A model generated the notes under the pieces. The model was not told the origin of the DNA, searched no databases, and saw only the letters and a list, made by a program, of their open reading frames with translations. The position numbers and the translations under genes are program-made. From a virus, in IMG/VR virus record IMGVR_UViG_3300025889_000485, positions 1 through 33,651 of that record: DNA of 33,651 bases; one strand, written 5' to 3'. Below are positions 15,937-23,741 of this stretch, in pieces. Numbering within the stretch: the stretch's first letter is position 1; each line of letters begins with the position of its first letter.

Positions 15937-17820
15937 CTATACTCCCTTGTGGTACATCGCCGGATTGGCGTTGTACGTTTGCTCAGACTTCTTGCTTGCT
16001 TCATCGGCCCAGTTAGGGCCTATGCTTACCCCAGCTCCCAGGGGAGCCGTGAGTTTCACTCCGTACATCTTATCCAGGTACCAGTACGGTACGTTGATTA
16101 AGGCGTACTTTGACAGCTCATGGAAGGCCTCAACCTCGTTCGGTGGGACCTCACAGATAATGCTGTCATGTATCGAGTTGACCACCATAAGCTCTAGGTT
16201 CGCCGCCTTAGCAGCGTGCCAGAAATACACTAGGCCAACGGGGATAATCTCCGCGGTGGCGAAGCTCTGCACGGGGTAGTTGCAGATGCTGGTGGTATTG
16301 GTGACGTAGCCGCTGCGATCCATGCGGGTGTCGGGCCAGTAGAACTGTAGGCCCCACTCCGTCTCCAGCTTCCCCTTCTCCAGCACCGTTGTTATCCAGC
16401 GGTCCTGGGTATCCGAGATCCCCGCGTACTTGTCGCGGAAGGCTCGGTAGTAGGTCTGCTCAGCTTCAGTGCCTGAGCGTCCACCAAACAAGGGCTTGAA
16501 GGTGTGAGCCTTCGCGCCCTGTCTGTCCGTGGGCTGCCCTGCATCGGTAAGCGTCTTGGCCGTGAAGCTATGCACGTCCACTTCATCCACGATGTCAGAG
16601 ATAGCCTTCTCGTCTCTTCCAAGGTGTGCTGCGACGCGAAACTCTAGCTGCGCCCCATCACACTCGCCAATCAGCCATCCCTCGTGGCGCGACCTAAAGA
16701 ACGGCTTGTAGGCGCGCGGGAAGTTTTGGAACTGTGCGCGGTAGTCAAGGCCGTTGCTTGAGAGTCTGTGCGTCTGCGTGTTGGTCTGATTGAACTGTGC
16801 CACAAGTCTGCCGTTGGCGTCCTTGCAGCAATCACTAAACTTGCGCAGATACTTGGTCAGCTCAGTGTGGACGCTGTTCAAACTTCCATACAGCTCCAGG
16901 AACTTGCGCTGTTTCGCATTGCTAGCATTTAGTGATAGCACGGTGCTGATGTCCGTCTTGGGCCTGCCGCTAGACGTCCTGTCAGGCTTGCCGTAGCGGT
17001 CCGTAGGCTCTTTGAACTTCAGCGTCGTGTACAGGAACTCCGCCAGTTGCTTCGTGCTGGCGGTGTTAATACCTCCGGTAAAGGCTTCCATCTGCTGCTG
17101 CAGCTCGCCGTAACTACGCTCCAGATCAGTGGCCCTTTGCACTACCTTTTCCGGGTCAAGGTACATACCCGTGAACTCCATCATGCTCAGCACCGGGGCC
17201 ACAAGGCACCGGGTGTACACGATGGGCATAAGCCGCGGCTTAGCGCGCTGGATATAAGCCAGCTGGTTTCGGAACAGACGTTCCGTCAGGGCAACGTCCT
17301 GGATGCAATACTTCTCCAGCCAGCGCTTCGGGATGTCCTGGGTCGGAATCCCTCGCTTAATCATCTTTGAGACGACCGCTTCCTTTCCTTCCCATGCGCG
17401 CCGCTTGGCGCAGCGCTCAAGGCTCAAGGCTCCCCACTGCCAACGGTTACCTCCGAGCACGTACTCCGCAAGCTGGGTGTCCCAGACCAGCAGCTGGGGG
17501 ATCTTAGCCCCGCAGCGATGCAGCCATTGCAGGTCAAACTTGGCGTTGTGGGCCACCACGAAGCCCGCCTGCTCAGCGTCCTCGACTAGCTGGGCGTGGT
17601 CAAACTCTCCGCCCCAGGAAACGTGCATTCCAGGGTTAGGGTGCCCAGGGCCGTTAAACCAGGCCACCATGACCGTGCTGTTCTCGCGGTACACGGCGAG
17701 ACCGTTGTTAAAGGTCGTAGTCTCAAAGTCAAAAACTGTATAGTTATCAGACAGATAGCGGCTAACGTCGGGGCTGGCGACGTGCTCAGGCAGTCGTTTG
17801 TGCAGCGCCCGGAGATCCAC
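15937..17820 (-). CDS. DNA polymerase, family A, with 3'-5' exonuclease domain
   Basis: 627 residues, GTG start overlapping the previous TAG by 1 nt. It is the replicative polymerase. Exonuclease: D31/E33 (FDFETT), D96 (HNAKFDLQWL), Y171-x3-D175 (YCIQD). Polymerase: motif A D388...E393 (ECDGAQLEFR), O-helix R433/K437/F441 (RQGAKAHTFKPLFGG), motif C H551-D552-S553 (SIHDSII). The residue equivalent to E. coli 762 is Phe, the ancestral form. Motif C has Ser where HDE is usual, but the catalytic Asp is kept. At 627 aa it is shorter than T7 gp5 (704) and lacks a long thumb insertion that I can see. Confidence 0.95.
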   Translation of the reverse strand: MDLRALHKRLPEHVASPDVSRYLSDNYTVFDFETTTFNNGLAVYRENSTVMVAWFNGPGHPNPGMHVSWGGEFDHAQLVEDAEQAGFVVAHNAKFDLQWLHRCGAKIPQLLVWDTQLAEYVLGGNRWQWGALSLERCAKRRAWEGKEAVVSKMIKRGIPTQDIPKRWLEKYCIQDVALTERLFRNQLAYIQRAKPRLMPIVYTRCLVAPVLSMMEFTGMYLDPEKVVQRATDLERSYGELQQQMEAFTGGINTASTKQLAEFLYTTLKFKEPTDRYGKPDRTSSGRPKTDISTVLSLNASNAKQRKFLELYGSLNSVHTELTKYLRKFSDCCKDANGRLVAQFNQTNTQTHRLSSNGLDYRAQFQNFPRAYKPFFRSRHEGWLIGECDGAQLEFRVAAHLGRDEKAISDIVDEVDVHSFTAKTLTDAGQPTDRQGAKAHTFKPLFGGRSGTEAEQTYYRAFRDKYAGISDTQDRWITTVLEKGKLETEWGLQFYWPDTRMDRSGYVTNTTSICNYPVQSFATAEIIPVGLVYFWHAAKAANLELMVVNSIHDSIICEVPPNEVEAFHELSKYALINVPYWYLDKMYGVKLTAPLGAGVSIGPNWADEASKKSEQTYNANPAMYHKGV

Positions 17821-18032
17821 TAGCTCGCTTCCTTCTCCAGATCGTTCAGCCAGCTCTGCACATCCGCTTCGCTTTCAACTTCGCGGATTGACATAACGCT
17901 GGTCCAGGGAGCCGTCTTGCTGTAGCGCTCGATAGCCATGTTATAGCCCCGGCCAGTCTCATGGATGGCCCGGACAATGTAGCCAGCTCGCATAACGAAG
18001 CTGGTCAGGTCGCGCCGTAGATTATCACTCAC
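17820..18032 (-). CDS. Small hypothetical protein, 70 aa, upstream of polymerase
   Basis: GTG at 18032 is chosen because GAGGGAGAAG lies 6-7 nt before it; the frame could start 18 nt earlier at TTG, but that would place the binding site inside the gene. The product has a basic helix (DNLRRDLTSFVMRAGYIVRAI) and an acidic end (ESEADVQSWLNDLEKEAS). It overlaps the gene before by 8 nt (GTGAGTGA) and the polymerase by 1 nt. Function unknown. Confidence 0.75.
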   Translation of the reverse strand: MSDNLRRDLTSFVMRAGYIVRAIHETGRGYNMAIERYSKTAPWTSVMSIREVESEADVQSWLNDLEKEAS

Positions 18033-18282
18033 TAGTTTCTTCTCCCTCAAACTCGCGCTGAAGTGTCAACTTGACGTGGACAAGGGTCTCAATCAGATCC
18101 GTGATGTCCCCATAATCAAAGGAAAACGTCTCGCTGTCCTGTCTGAGAAGGAAGTGACAATCGTGCAGGCTTTCCTTCTTGGAAGTCAGCCAGCAATTTG
18201 TCCACGCTTCAACGATAGGGATCTTCCTGTTGCTTGTGTGGACCATGATTATGTCGCCTTCGCGTTTGATCGTCTCGATCAT
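18025..18282 (-). CDS. Small hypothetical protein, 85 aa
   Basis: MIETIKREGDIIMVHTSNRK, then a middle strand-rich region (CHFLLRQDSETFSFDYGD) and a C-terminal helix (DLIETLVHVKLTLQREFEG). TAGGAG precedes the ATG. It lies 2 nt after the helicase gene. No family recognised; size and placement suggest a replication-accessory or host-takeover protein. Confidence 0.75.
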   Translation of the reverse strand: MIETIKREGDIIMVHTSNRKIPIVEAWTNCWLTSKKESLHDCHFLLRQDSETFSFDYGDITDLIETLVHVKLTLQREFEGEETSE

Positions 18283-18284
18283 TG

Positions 18285-19505
18285 CTAGTCTCCTAAGCCC
18301 ATATACTTGTTCAGTTGGGGAATAAGGCGTACCGGGAAGAACTCGTGGTTACCGCTGCGCTTGTTCTTGATAAGGCTGATAACGCGACGGTTTGCGGCCT
18401 GATCGTCCTTGTCGGCACCAATGCCGAGAAGCACATCAGCTTGGGCAGGTATGCCCGTATTTGAAGAGTCGATGTCGCCCATATCTAGCACGGCCTTCCC
18501 CTCCGCGCTGCCCCCTGCCTGGGTCGCGCTGATAACCACACAGTTGTGGCGGCGACCGATCTGGCGTACCCCAATGGCAACCTTTTCAAGCTGCCGGGTA
18601 AAGTTGTCCTCTCGTTTTACCATGATGTTGCGAAGCTGGTCAAGGATTATGACGTCCGGCTTTTCCTCCTCCACGATGGCTTCAATCTCCGTAAGAGTCC
18701 CCGGTTGGAGGTCCACCACCACAAAGTTATCCAAGCCCTTAGCCTTTGCCTCTGCGTCTATCGCATCAATGTCCTTGCGGCACTCCGCCGCGTCCTTCTG
18801 GACAAGGCGAGAAATCATCCGCGGCTGGATATGCCTCGGCCCTTCCTCGTTGATGAAGTAGACGACCTTCAGCTTCTGCTTTAGAAACCCAAAGCACATG
18901 TTCACCAGGAAGGCGGTCTTGCCCATCTCTGGGCGCGCCGCCACGATCAAGTGATTACCTCGAAGCAAGCCCCCGCCAAGGCGGGCGTTCAAGGTGACGG
19001 GCAGAACCTGAATTAGCTCCTCCTTCCCATCCGTGCCGTAGATCTCCCTCAGGGTAAGCCCGCGGAACACCTCCGGGCCCTTGGGACCGTCCTCCAGGGC
19101 GTCTGCCTTGCAAAGCGCCGTGTACTCCTCCATGAGGGGCAGTATGGTCTCCGGGCTGTCCTGGGCCACGCTAGCTGCGCTAAGGCGCGCTAGCACCGCG
19201 TCCCGCTTCGCGGAAAGCACAAGGCTTGCCACGTTCAACGGGGACACATCTACCTGCCACAGCTTCTCCAGCGCTAGCTTAAAGGTCTCTTTGTGCTTCT
19301 CGATGGTGATGCTTTGTAGCACCAGCCCATCAAAGATCTCGCGGTCCGCGGCCTTGGCCCCGGGATCGCGCTTGTAGTAGTCGGACAAGACGCCGAGAAT
19401 GCGGCGCCCCGTCTCCGTAAAATCCCCCTCCTCAACGTGAGCGGTTAGCAGCTCCCACGCCTTCCGGCTATGGGCAGAGGCGGCTAGCAGCTTCTTTTCA
19501 TTCAT
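18285..19505 (-). CDS. Replicative DNA helicase, DnaB-like (RecA fold)
   Basis: 406 residues. The N-terminal ~150 residues are helical, as in the DnaB N-domain. The ATPase core contains Walker A RPEMGKTAF (Lys196), a catalytic Glu pair in FINEEG (220-221), Walker B VIILDQ (Asp289), and ISATQAGG near 325-332, which corresponds to the DnaB sensor region. A basic finger-like stretch IKNKRSGNHEFFPVRL ends the core. It unwinds the fork ahead of the PolA enzyme. Primase and helicase are separate genes here, unlike the fused T7 gp4. It overlaps the small gene before it by 8 nt. Confidence 0.92.
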   Translation of the reverse strand: MNEKKLLAASAHSRKAWELLTAHVEEGDFTETGRRILGVLSDYYKRDPGAKAADREIFDGLVLQSITIEKHKETFKLALEKLWQVDVSPLNVASLVLSAKRDAVLARLSAASVAQDSPETILPLMEEYTALCKADALEDGPKGPEVFRGLTLREIYGTDGKEELIQVLPVTLNARLGGGLLRGNHLIVAARPEMGKTAFLVNMCFGFLKQKLKVVYFINEEGPRHIQPRMISRLVQKDAAECRKDIDAIDAEAKAKGLDNFVVVDLQPGTLTEIEAIVEEEKPDVIILDQLRNIMVKREDNFTRQLEKVAIGVRQIGRRHNCVVISATQAGGSAEGKAVLDMGDIDSSNTGIPAQADVLLGIGADKDDQAANRRVISLIKNKRSGNHEFFPVRLIPQLNKYMGLGD

Positions 19506-19653
19506 CCACCCGTTCCTCTACGAACTTTGGGTTAGCTGGCGCTGCCGCCATGATTACCTCGATCTCGCCATACTCCTCTAACCAATGCTCCAGCATGTCC
19601 TTTATCGCTTCCGCTTGTTCTGGAAACTTCACAATGTGGTGAATTTTCAGCAT
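19498..19653 (-). CDS. Small hypothetical protein, 51 aa
   Basis: Too short for most ORF cut-offs but supported by an excellent ribosome binding site (AGGGAGAAGG) and 8-nt overlap with the helicase start (ATGAATGA). The product MLKIHHIVKFPEQAEAIKDM, then LEHWLEEYGEIEVIMAAAP, resembles a single beta-alpha-beta unit. Translational coupling suggests it is made with the helicase. Function unknown. Confidence 0.7.
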   Translation of the reverse strand: MLKIHHIVKFPEQAEAIKDMLEHWLEEYGEIEVIMAAAPANPKFVEERVDE

Positions 19654-19664
19654 CGCCCTTCTCC

Positions 19665-19877
19665 CTATAGATCACTTGGTACCATTCCCCAGGTCGCCGG
19701 GACCACCGCGTCCGGCGCCTTCAACTTCGCGGGGATGTCCTGCCTCCACTTCACAATCTCTTCCCAGTAGTGCTTATAAACCTCGCCATTCTCAAAGGAT
19801 CGGTAGCCCTCCAGCCTCCGGTGCTGTAGGTCAATCCCAAGCTTCAGATAGCGCTGCAATTCTTCCGCGAAGCTCAT
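19665..19877 (-). CDS. Small hypothetical protein, 70 aa
   Basis: The ATG at 19877 overlaps the preceding TGA (ATGA); a GTG/ATG 12 nt upstream would lie inside the previous gene. Helical and charged, with an aromatic centre (YKHYWEEIVKWRQDIPAKLK). No family recognised. Confidence 0.7.
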   Translation of the reverse strand: MSFAEELQRYLKLGIDLQHRRLEGYRSFENGEVYKHYWEEIVKWRQDIPAKLKAPDAVVPATWGMVPSDL

Positions 19878-20164
19878 GGCAAGCCCCACTCGTCCCAGTC
19901 CGTGATCGACTCCACATAGTCGTAAATGCTTTTCCAGTCCCGAGCAAAGGCGGCCTCCTTCAGGGCCTCCTTAAAGGGCTTCTCAGACACGCCAGCGTCC
20001 CATAGCGCCTCAATCAGGTGGTCCCCAAGGGGCTCGTAAAGCTCGTCAAGATCCCGGTTGTCTATGGCCTCGTCGAACCATTCCTGGACCAGCTCTTCTA
20101 GCTTCTCGTGCTTCTCACGGAGCCCCTCTTGCCGAGGGTCGTAGTCTCGCCATGCTATAGGCAT
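19874..20164 (-). CDS. Hypothetical acidic protein, 96 aa
   Basis: MPIAWRDYDPRQEGLREKHE, followed by an acidic helical body (ELVQEWFDEAIDNRDLDELY) and a WDEWGLP end. It starts after a 44-nt gap holding a strong stem-loop and CTGGGAGAA, so it opens a new translational block after the methyltransferase. Strong net negative charge could mean DNA mimicry, which is a guess. Confidence 0.75.
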   Translation of the reverse strand: MPIAWRDYDPRQEGLREKHEKLEELVQEWFDEAIDNRDLDELYEPLGDHLIEALWDAGVSEKPFKEALKEAAFARDWKSIYDYVESITDWDEWGLP

Positions 20165-20181
20165 CGTTTTTCTCCCAGTAT

Positions 20182-20205
20182 CCCCTGCCGCACCATGCGG
20201 CGGGG
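20182..20205 (-). promoter_or_regulatory. Leader stem-loop before the 96-aa gene
   Basis: On the plus strand the arms CCCCTGCCGCA (20182-20192) and TGCGGCGGGG (20196-20205) pair with one bulge around a 3-nt loop. The structure ends 17 nt before the ATG, leaving room only for the ribosome binding site. It may also end transcription of the methyltransferase gene, although no T-run follows. Confidence 0.5.
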
Positions 20206-20208
20206 TCC

Positions 20209-21135
20209 CTACATTACTGCTTTGATGAACTGCGTTGCGACTTGCGGGACGATGGCATTGCCGTAGGCGCGCAGTCGTCCCACTCGGGCGGGAACCCCAT
20301 GAGCCAGCGGCTCAATGCTGGGTTCAATGCGCCTCGCTTTTCCGTCGGCGCAGGGGATGTAAATAGCGCTTCCCTGAGCTGTCCACGGCGCTGTTCCAGC
20401 TTGTGGGCTCCCTTCCAATCCGACGCTTGTGGCGTCGCCCAGCCCGCTGCTGCTTCTTGGAGACTTGCGCCCCGTTTCCCGTCGTTCTCCCGGCTGCCCC
20501 GTCGATCCGATGTTGTCGGAGTCGGCCAACCTACTGCCAGAACTGCTTTTACTCTTAGGCTCCCCTGTGTTCCCGCATGGCGAGTTGTCAGCTCCCACTC
20601 TGTCGCTGGACCGTGCTTGCTGTCCTGAACCCTTGGAGTCGGCCACCCACCATAGCCGTTGCCGGATGTGCGGCGCGCCGACGCTCGCAGCGCACAGATC
20701 GGCTCCCCCGACTGCATAGGCCAGTGTTTCCAGGTCAGCGCGTACTCCGGCGAACCACTCTCGGCCAAGGCGGCTCGCAACTTGCTCTCCAAAGACGACT
20801 GAAGGCTGGCACTGGCGGATAAGCTCGTAGAACACGGGCCACAGGTGTCGCTCGTCGCTTGTGCCTCGCTGTTTTCCTGCTGCGCTGAAGGGCTGACAGG
20901 GGCAGCTTCCTGTCCACATTGGGCGGTCGTCGTCCCACCCAGCCAATCGAGCTGCGTAGGACCATCCGCCGATTCCGGCAAAGAAGTGGCACTGGGTAAA
21001 CCCTTTAAGATCTTCCGCTTCGACATCCTCAATGCTCCGCTCGTCAACCTCGCCAGGGGCGATATGCCCTGCCTTGATAAGGTTACGCAGCCACTGGGCA
21101 GCATAGGGGTCAATCTCATTGTAGTAGGCTGTCAT
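20209..21135 (-). CDS. DNA cytosine-C5 methyltransferase
   Basis: 308 residues. Motif I FFAGIGG (51-57) binds S-adenosylmethionine, and motif [16 protein letters not shown] (78-91) carries the catalytic Cys80. Motif VI is GEQV (116-119) where ENV is usual, keeping the catalytic Glu. Motif VIII is RQRLWW (158-163) and motif X is [12 protein letters not shown] near the C-terminus. A ~100-residue variable part (about 165-265) with repeated ADS-type motifs is the target-recognition region. It probably protects phage DNA from host restriction; the target sequence cannot be read. GGGGGAA precedes the ATG, which overlaps the sigma-like gene stop. A long second frame lies inside. Confidence 0.93.
   Translation of the reverse strand: MTAYYNEIDPYAAQWLRNLIKAGHIAPGEVDERSIEDVEAEDLKGFTQCHFFAGIGGWSYAARLAGWDDDRPMWTGSCPCQPFSAAGKQRGTSDERHLWPVFYELIRQCQPSVVFGEQVASRLGREWFAGVRADLETLAYAVGGADLCAASVGAPHIRQRLWWVADSKGSGQQARSSDRVGADNSPCGNTGEPKSKSSSGSRLADSDNIGSTGQPGERRETGRKSPRSSSGLGDATSVGLEGSPQAGTAPWTAQGSAIYIPCADGKARRIEPSIEPLAHGVPARVGRLRAYGNAIVPQVATQFIKAVM
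20214..21026 (-). CDS. Possible overprinted gene inside the methyltransferase (alternative frame)
   Basis: A second frame on the same strand stays open for about 300 codons inside the methyltransferase gene (20214-21119). The ATG at 21026 has GGAG 8 nt upstream, giving 270 aa starting [19 protein letters not shown]. It contains three spaced GW(P/A)TP...(S/Q)D units and ends [21 protein letters not shown] recognise this ending and the [22 protein letters not shown] region from proteins annotated in other phages, also linked to C5 methyltransferases. It may be a real dual-coding gene or a by-product of conserved methyltransferase codons. Confidence 0.35.
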   Translation of the reverse strand: MSKRKILKGLPSATSLPESADGPTQLDWLGGTTTAQCGQEAAPVSPSAQQENSEAQATSDTCGPCSTSLSASASLQSSLESKLRAALAESGSPEYALTWKHWPMQSGEPICALRASARRTSGNGYGGWPTPRVQDSKHGPATEWELTTRHAGTQGSLRVKAVLAVGWPTPTTSDRRGSRENDGKRGASLQEAAAGWATPQASDWKGAHKLEQRRGQLREALFTSPAPTEKRGALNPALSRWLMGFPPEWDDCAPTAMPSSRKSQRSSSKQ

Positions 21136-21626
21136 AAATTCCCCCGTATCGCCTCAACTGCCTTGTTCCGAATCCGCTGCACTGACCTTACGCTCATTCC
21201 CAGCTCGTCTGCAACCTCAGCCTGCGTATACCCAAATAGGTATAGCCAGCTCAGCACTTCCCGCTCCTCCTCCGTCAGTCCCGCCTCGTCCATGGACACC
21301 AGCAGCTTTGCCATCTGCTCCTCGTGCCACCGCTCGTCCGTTGCGCGGTCTGCAACGTAGAGCTCCTCCGTGTCCACCTGCGGATCAAACAGCTCCAACC
21401 TTTCGCGCTCGCGCTTGTGGTAGCGCAGCAAAGCCCAGACGATGCGCTGGCGCACAAAGCTCTTTAAACTCATACCGCGCTCCGGGTCCCACTTGCGCCC
21501 CTCCTCCACTAGGGCCAGTAACGCCTCGCTGACGTAGCCGTCGGGGTCGGAAACCCCGCGGCGACGGGCGAAGCCCTCAGCTACGCGGATCGCGTAGGGG
21601 GTCAGATCCTCAACCTTTGGGTGCAT
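21132..21626 (-). CDS. Sigma-70 family RNA polymerase sigma-like factor
   Basis: 164 residues with two conserved parts of sigma factors. Region 2-like: EALLALVEEGRKWDPERG...FVRQRIVWALLRYHKR (about 34-72). Region 4-like helix-turn-helix: LTEEEREVLSWLYLFGYTQ...DELGMSVRSVQRIRNKA (about 117-158). The linker is acidic, and regions 1 and 3 are missing, as in minimal ECF-like sigmas. It would bind host core RNA polymerase and direct it to phage promoters. It overlaps a 59-aa gene at its start and the methyltransferase at its end. A non-sigma HTH regulator of the same ancestry is the alternative. Confidence 0.8.
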   Translation of the reverse strand: MHPKVEDLTPYAIRVAEGFARRRGVSDPDGYVSEALLALVEEGRKWDPERGMSLKSFVRQRIVWALLRYHKRERERLELFDPQVDTEELYVADRATDERWHEEQMAKLLVSMDEAGLTEEEREVLSWLYLFGYTQAEVADELGMSVRSVQRIRNKAVEAIRGNL

Positions 21627-21789
21627 ACAGCGCCAGGATCACGGGGTGCTGTTTCAACACGTTAGCCAGGGCAACCTTACGGCCCTCGGTGGTCGTGTCC
21701 CCTCGGGTTGTGAGATCAGCCCATTCGGCAAGCTCGATAATCGCTCGCCGTAAAGCCGCTATGTCCTCCTGGGGTGTGCGTTCTGGCAT
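21610..21789 (-). CDS. Small hypothetical protein, 59 aa
   Basis: MPERTPQEDIAALRRAIIEL, then AEWADLTTRGDTTTEGRKVA and LANVLKQHPVILALYAPKG. GGAGGGA sits just before the ATG. The gene starts inside the end of the primase gene and overlaps the sigma-like gene by 17 nt. It looks like two amphipathic helices. Its tight coupling with the sigma-like gene allows a partner or anti-sigma role, which is speculation. Confidence 0.65.
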   Translation of the reverse strand: MPERTPQEDIAALRRAIIELAEWADLTTRGDTTTEGRKVALANVLKQHPVILALYAPKG

Positions 21790-22597
21790 TAGGTCCCTCC
21801 GGTGTGTAATCGCGCAGCAGTTGTGCTACGTCACCTTCCCCCATGTCCTTTATATCCCGCCGCAGCACTAGCTGGCGGCTTTCGTCAAACATCAGCCCAT
21901 GCTGGCGCTTTAGGCGCACCGCCTGGGCGGTAGCGTCCGCATCCAGGCACCAGATTACCTGGGGGCAAAAGTTAGCGATCTCCGCAGCGTATTCGCTGGA
22001 GCATCCCGTACCCAGCAAAGCCACAGCGTGGCAATACTCCGCCGCGCGCACCGCGCTCGGAATGTCCTCCACCACAAGAATCCACTCCGCGCCCTGGGGG
22101 CCCGGGTAAAAACTCAGGTGCGGCTCGATAACGTCCATGCGGGTAAGGGTCTTGGGCGTAGCCGTCCAGCTTCGCAGGACGTAGCCGCGGCGCCTTCCAG
22201 AGGCGGCGAGGATAGGCAGGGCAAAGCGCCCATCATCGGGCGCATACAAGGGCCGAGCACGGCGAAGGTGTGAGGCCCGCCAGCCGATGCGCTCGCGGAG
22301 GAAGCCTTGCTCGCTTTCGGTGAGATCGCGCAGGCTGCCCTCGTAGGGGCGCGCCTTGCGCGTAGGTTCCCGCGCACGCAGCGCGGGGGAATGGCGGATG
22401 TCTCCGGTAAACCCGGCGACCCCGCACTTGTTTCTGAAGCATCGCCAGCGCCCCCCGGAGCCGCTGGCGTCCATGCTTACCAGCATGGATACTTCCTTGC
22501 TCGCCCCGCCCCCACAGGCGGGGCAGAGGATGCGTGTCTGCTCGCCGGGCTTGAGGCCCGCGAGCGTTAGCTTGATCGTGTCAGTGGTCGCACTCAC
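21716..22597 (-). CDS. DNA primase with zinc finger and TOPRIM domain (T7 gp4 primase-like)
   Basis: 293 residues, GTG start overlapping the previous TGA (GTGA). The zinc-binding domain has Cys25/Cys28 (CPACGG) and Cys53/Cys58 (CFRNKC). The TOPRIM core has Glu177 in LVVEDIPSA and Asp219/Asp221 in WCLDADA, the metal ligands for RNA primer synthesis. It stops after the TOPRIM region with no helicase domain; the helicase is encoded separately about 2 kb downstream. The C-terminal tail is Gly/Thr/His-rich and probably disordered. It makes primers for lagging-strand synthesis. Confidence 0.9.
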   Translation of the reverse strand: MSATTDTIKLTLAGLKPGEQTRILCPACGGGASKEVSMLVSMDASGSGGRWRCFRNKCGVAGFTGDIRHSPALRAREPTRKARPYEGSLRDLTESEQGFLRERIGWRASHLRRARPLYAPDDGRFALPILAASGRRRGYVLRSWTATPKTLTRMDVIEPHLSFYPGPQGAEWILVVEDIPSAVRAAEYCHAVALLGTGCSSEYAAEIANFCPQVIWCLDADATAQAVRLKRQHGLMFDESRQLVLRRDIKDMGEGDVAQLLRDYTPEGPNARTHTPGGHSGFTASDYRACRMG

Positions 22598-22866
22598 AAG
22601 CTCGTGCTCCCGCCTTGCCCCCCCTTAATCCCCCCCACGATATCACGCGAGGGGGAAGCCTGCAACACCCCGGCCTCCTTGTTCGCTTTAGCCCAGGAAA
22701 GGATCAGCTCGTGCTGGATCTTTGACATAGTGAGCATGGCTCGCCGCAGGTTATCCGTATTGGTAGGGTCTGCCATCGCCTCCGCAATCTCTCCCACCGC
22801 CTGGGTCTGCATAATCTGGAGATACTGAGGGCCTAGTAACTCTTTGATATTGTTACGCTTTTTCAT
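22594..22866 (-). CDS. Small hypothetical helical protein, 90 aa
   Basis: MKKRNNIKELLGPQYLQIMQ, then a helical body (VGEIAEAMADPTNTDNLRRA...SKIQHELILSWAKANKEAG) and a Gly/Ser-rich tail (GGIKGGQGGSTSL). AGGAGA lies upstream of GTG-ATG; I use the ATG. It overlaps the primase start by 4 nt. No family recognised. Confidence 0.75.
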   Translation of the reverse strand: MKKRNNIKELLGPQYLQIMQTQAVGEIAEAMADPTNTDNLRRAMLTMSKIQHELILSWAKANKEAGVLQASPSRDIVGGIKGGQGGSTSL

Positions 22867-22869
22867 CAC

Positions 22870-23502
22870 TTACTCTCCTCTCAGGTCAAGGTCCATAAGA
22901 TCCTCCATCGCCTCGTGCTGTGGCGCGTCGATCTCATAGGCAAGGGCTGGGCTTAGGTAGCGCGCCGCCAGCGTGTACACCAGGGCATCGGATGCTTCTT
23001 CCCGCACGGGGTCCTTTATCGCGGGGCTTTCCCACACTCGAACCTCAATAGTGCGATTCATGGGGAAGTAGCGCTGCTCCCCGGGCCGGATAAGCAAGGC
23101 GCAGCAATTCCCGTTGACTGCATCGGTGCGCAGGGAAAAGAACGCCTCCCGCTCGGGATCGCCAGGGCTTGCCGCGTAAACCACCGGGGCCCGAGAAAGG
23201 CGCAATGCTGAGACCATAGCCGCCACCCGCAAAAGGTACACGGCAACGTCCCGCTGGTAGGTAGGCGATAATGGGTCAATTTTGGCGCTTCCAAGGCCCT
23301 GTGGGAGGTGTTCTGCCGCCCAGGGGTGTAGGGGTAGGGGCTTGGCGTAATGCACGCCAGAGAGCGCCACAAAGGGCCCCACGGGCACTAATTCAACATA
23401 GGGGCAAAATACTTCCGCCTCACCCGCTATGAAGGTTTTGAGAAAGTGCCGCTCTCCCGCGCCGTAAAAGGCGACGGGGAGCGCGTTGGGATAGCTAAAC
23501 AT
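22870..23502 (-). CDS. Hypothetical protein, 210 aa
   Basis: The largest early protein without a name. It starts MFSYPNALPVAFYGAGERHF and reads as a mixed alpha/beta fold with several His/Tyr/Pro-rich loops (GVHYAKPLPLHPWAAEHLPQ), a helical centre (YLLRVAAMVSALRLSR) and an acidic end (HEAMEDLMDLDLRGE). GAGGGAGGAG precedes the ATG, predicting strong translation. I see no Walker, nuclease or zinc motif. Confidence 0.75.
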   Translation of the reverse strand: MFSYPNALPVAFYGAGERHFLKTFIAGEAEVFCPYVELVPVGPFVALSGVHYAKPLPLHPWAAEHLPQGLGSAKIDPLSPTYQRDVAVYLLRVAAMVSALRLSRAPVVYAASPGDPEREAFFSLRTDAVNGNCCALLIRPGEQRYFPMNRTIEVRVWESPAIKDPVREEASDALVYTLAARYLSPALAYEIDAPQHEAMEDLMDLDLRGE

Positions 23503-23728
23503 AACTCCTCCCTCGGGGCAGGTGGGCTGTGTAACGATTGTCTGCCCAGACCAGATCTATATTCTCCCCGTGTGTCTTTTTCCAATAGACGGGGGTTTCG
23601 TAGCGGTACAGCTTGGCGCGCTTACCCTTCCCGCGTGCGCGGGCTCCCGCCACCTCCTCGATAAACTGCAAGTGGTGGCCCCGGTCCAGGGCTGCGCGAA
23701 GCTCCGCATAAAGCGTTCCGCCTTTCAT
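23495..23728 (-). CDS. Small basic hypothetical protein, 77 aa
   Basis: ATG at 23728 is preferred because AAGGGGAAG lies 6-7 nt upstream; the frame stays open for 42 codons further, but that extension is antisense-like Arg/Ser/Ala-rich sequence. The product MKGGTLYAELRAALDRGHHL, then a basic ARARGKGKRAKLYR patch and DLVWADNRYTAHLPRGRSYV, could bind nucleic acid. Confidence 0.65.
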   Translation of the reverse strand: MKGGTLYAELRAALDRGHHLQFIEEVAGARARGKGKRAKLYRYETPVYWKKTHGENIDLVWADNRYTAHLPRGRSYV

Positions 23729-23741
23729 AAGTTGCTTCCCC

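Noticed and set aside
19660-19675. TATAGGGAGA resembling the end of a T7 RNA polymerase promoter (minus strand)
   Set aside because: Only the last 11 bases match; the upstream half of the promoter is absent. GGGAGAA is simply the ribosome binding site of the 51-aa gene, used in many genes here.
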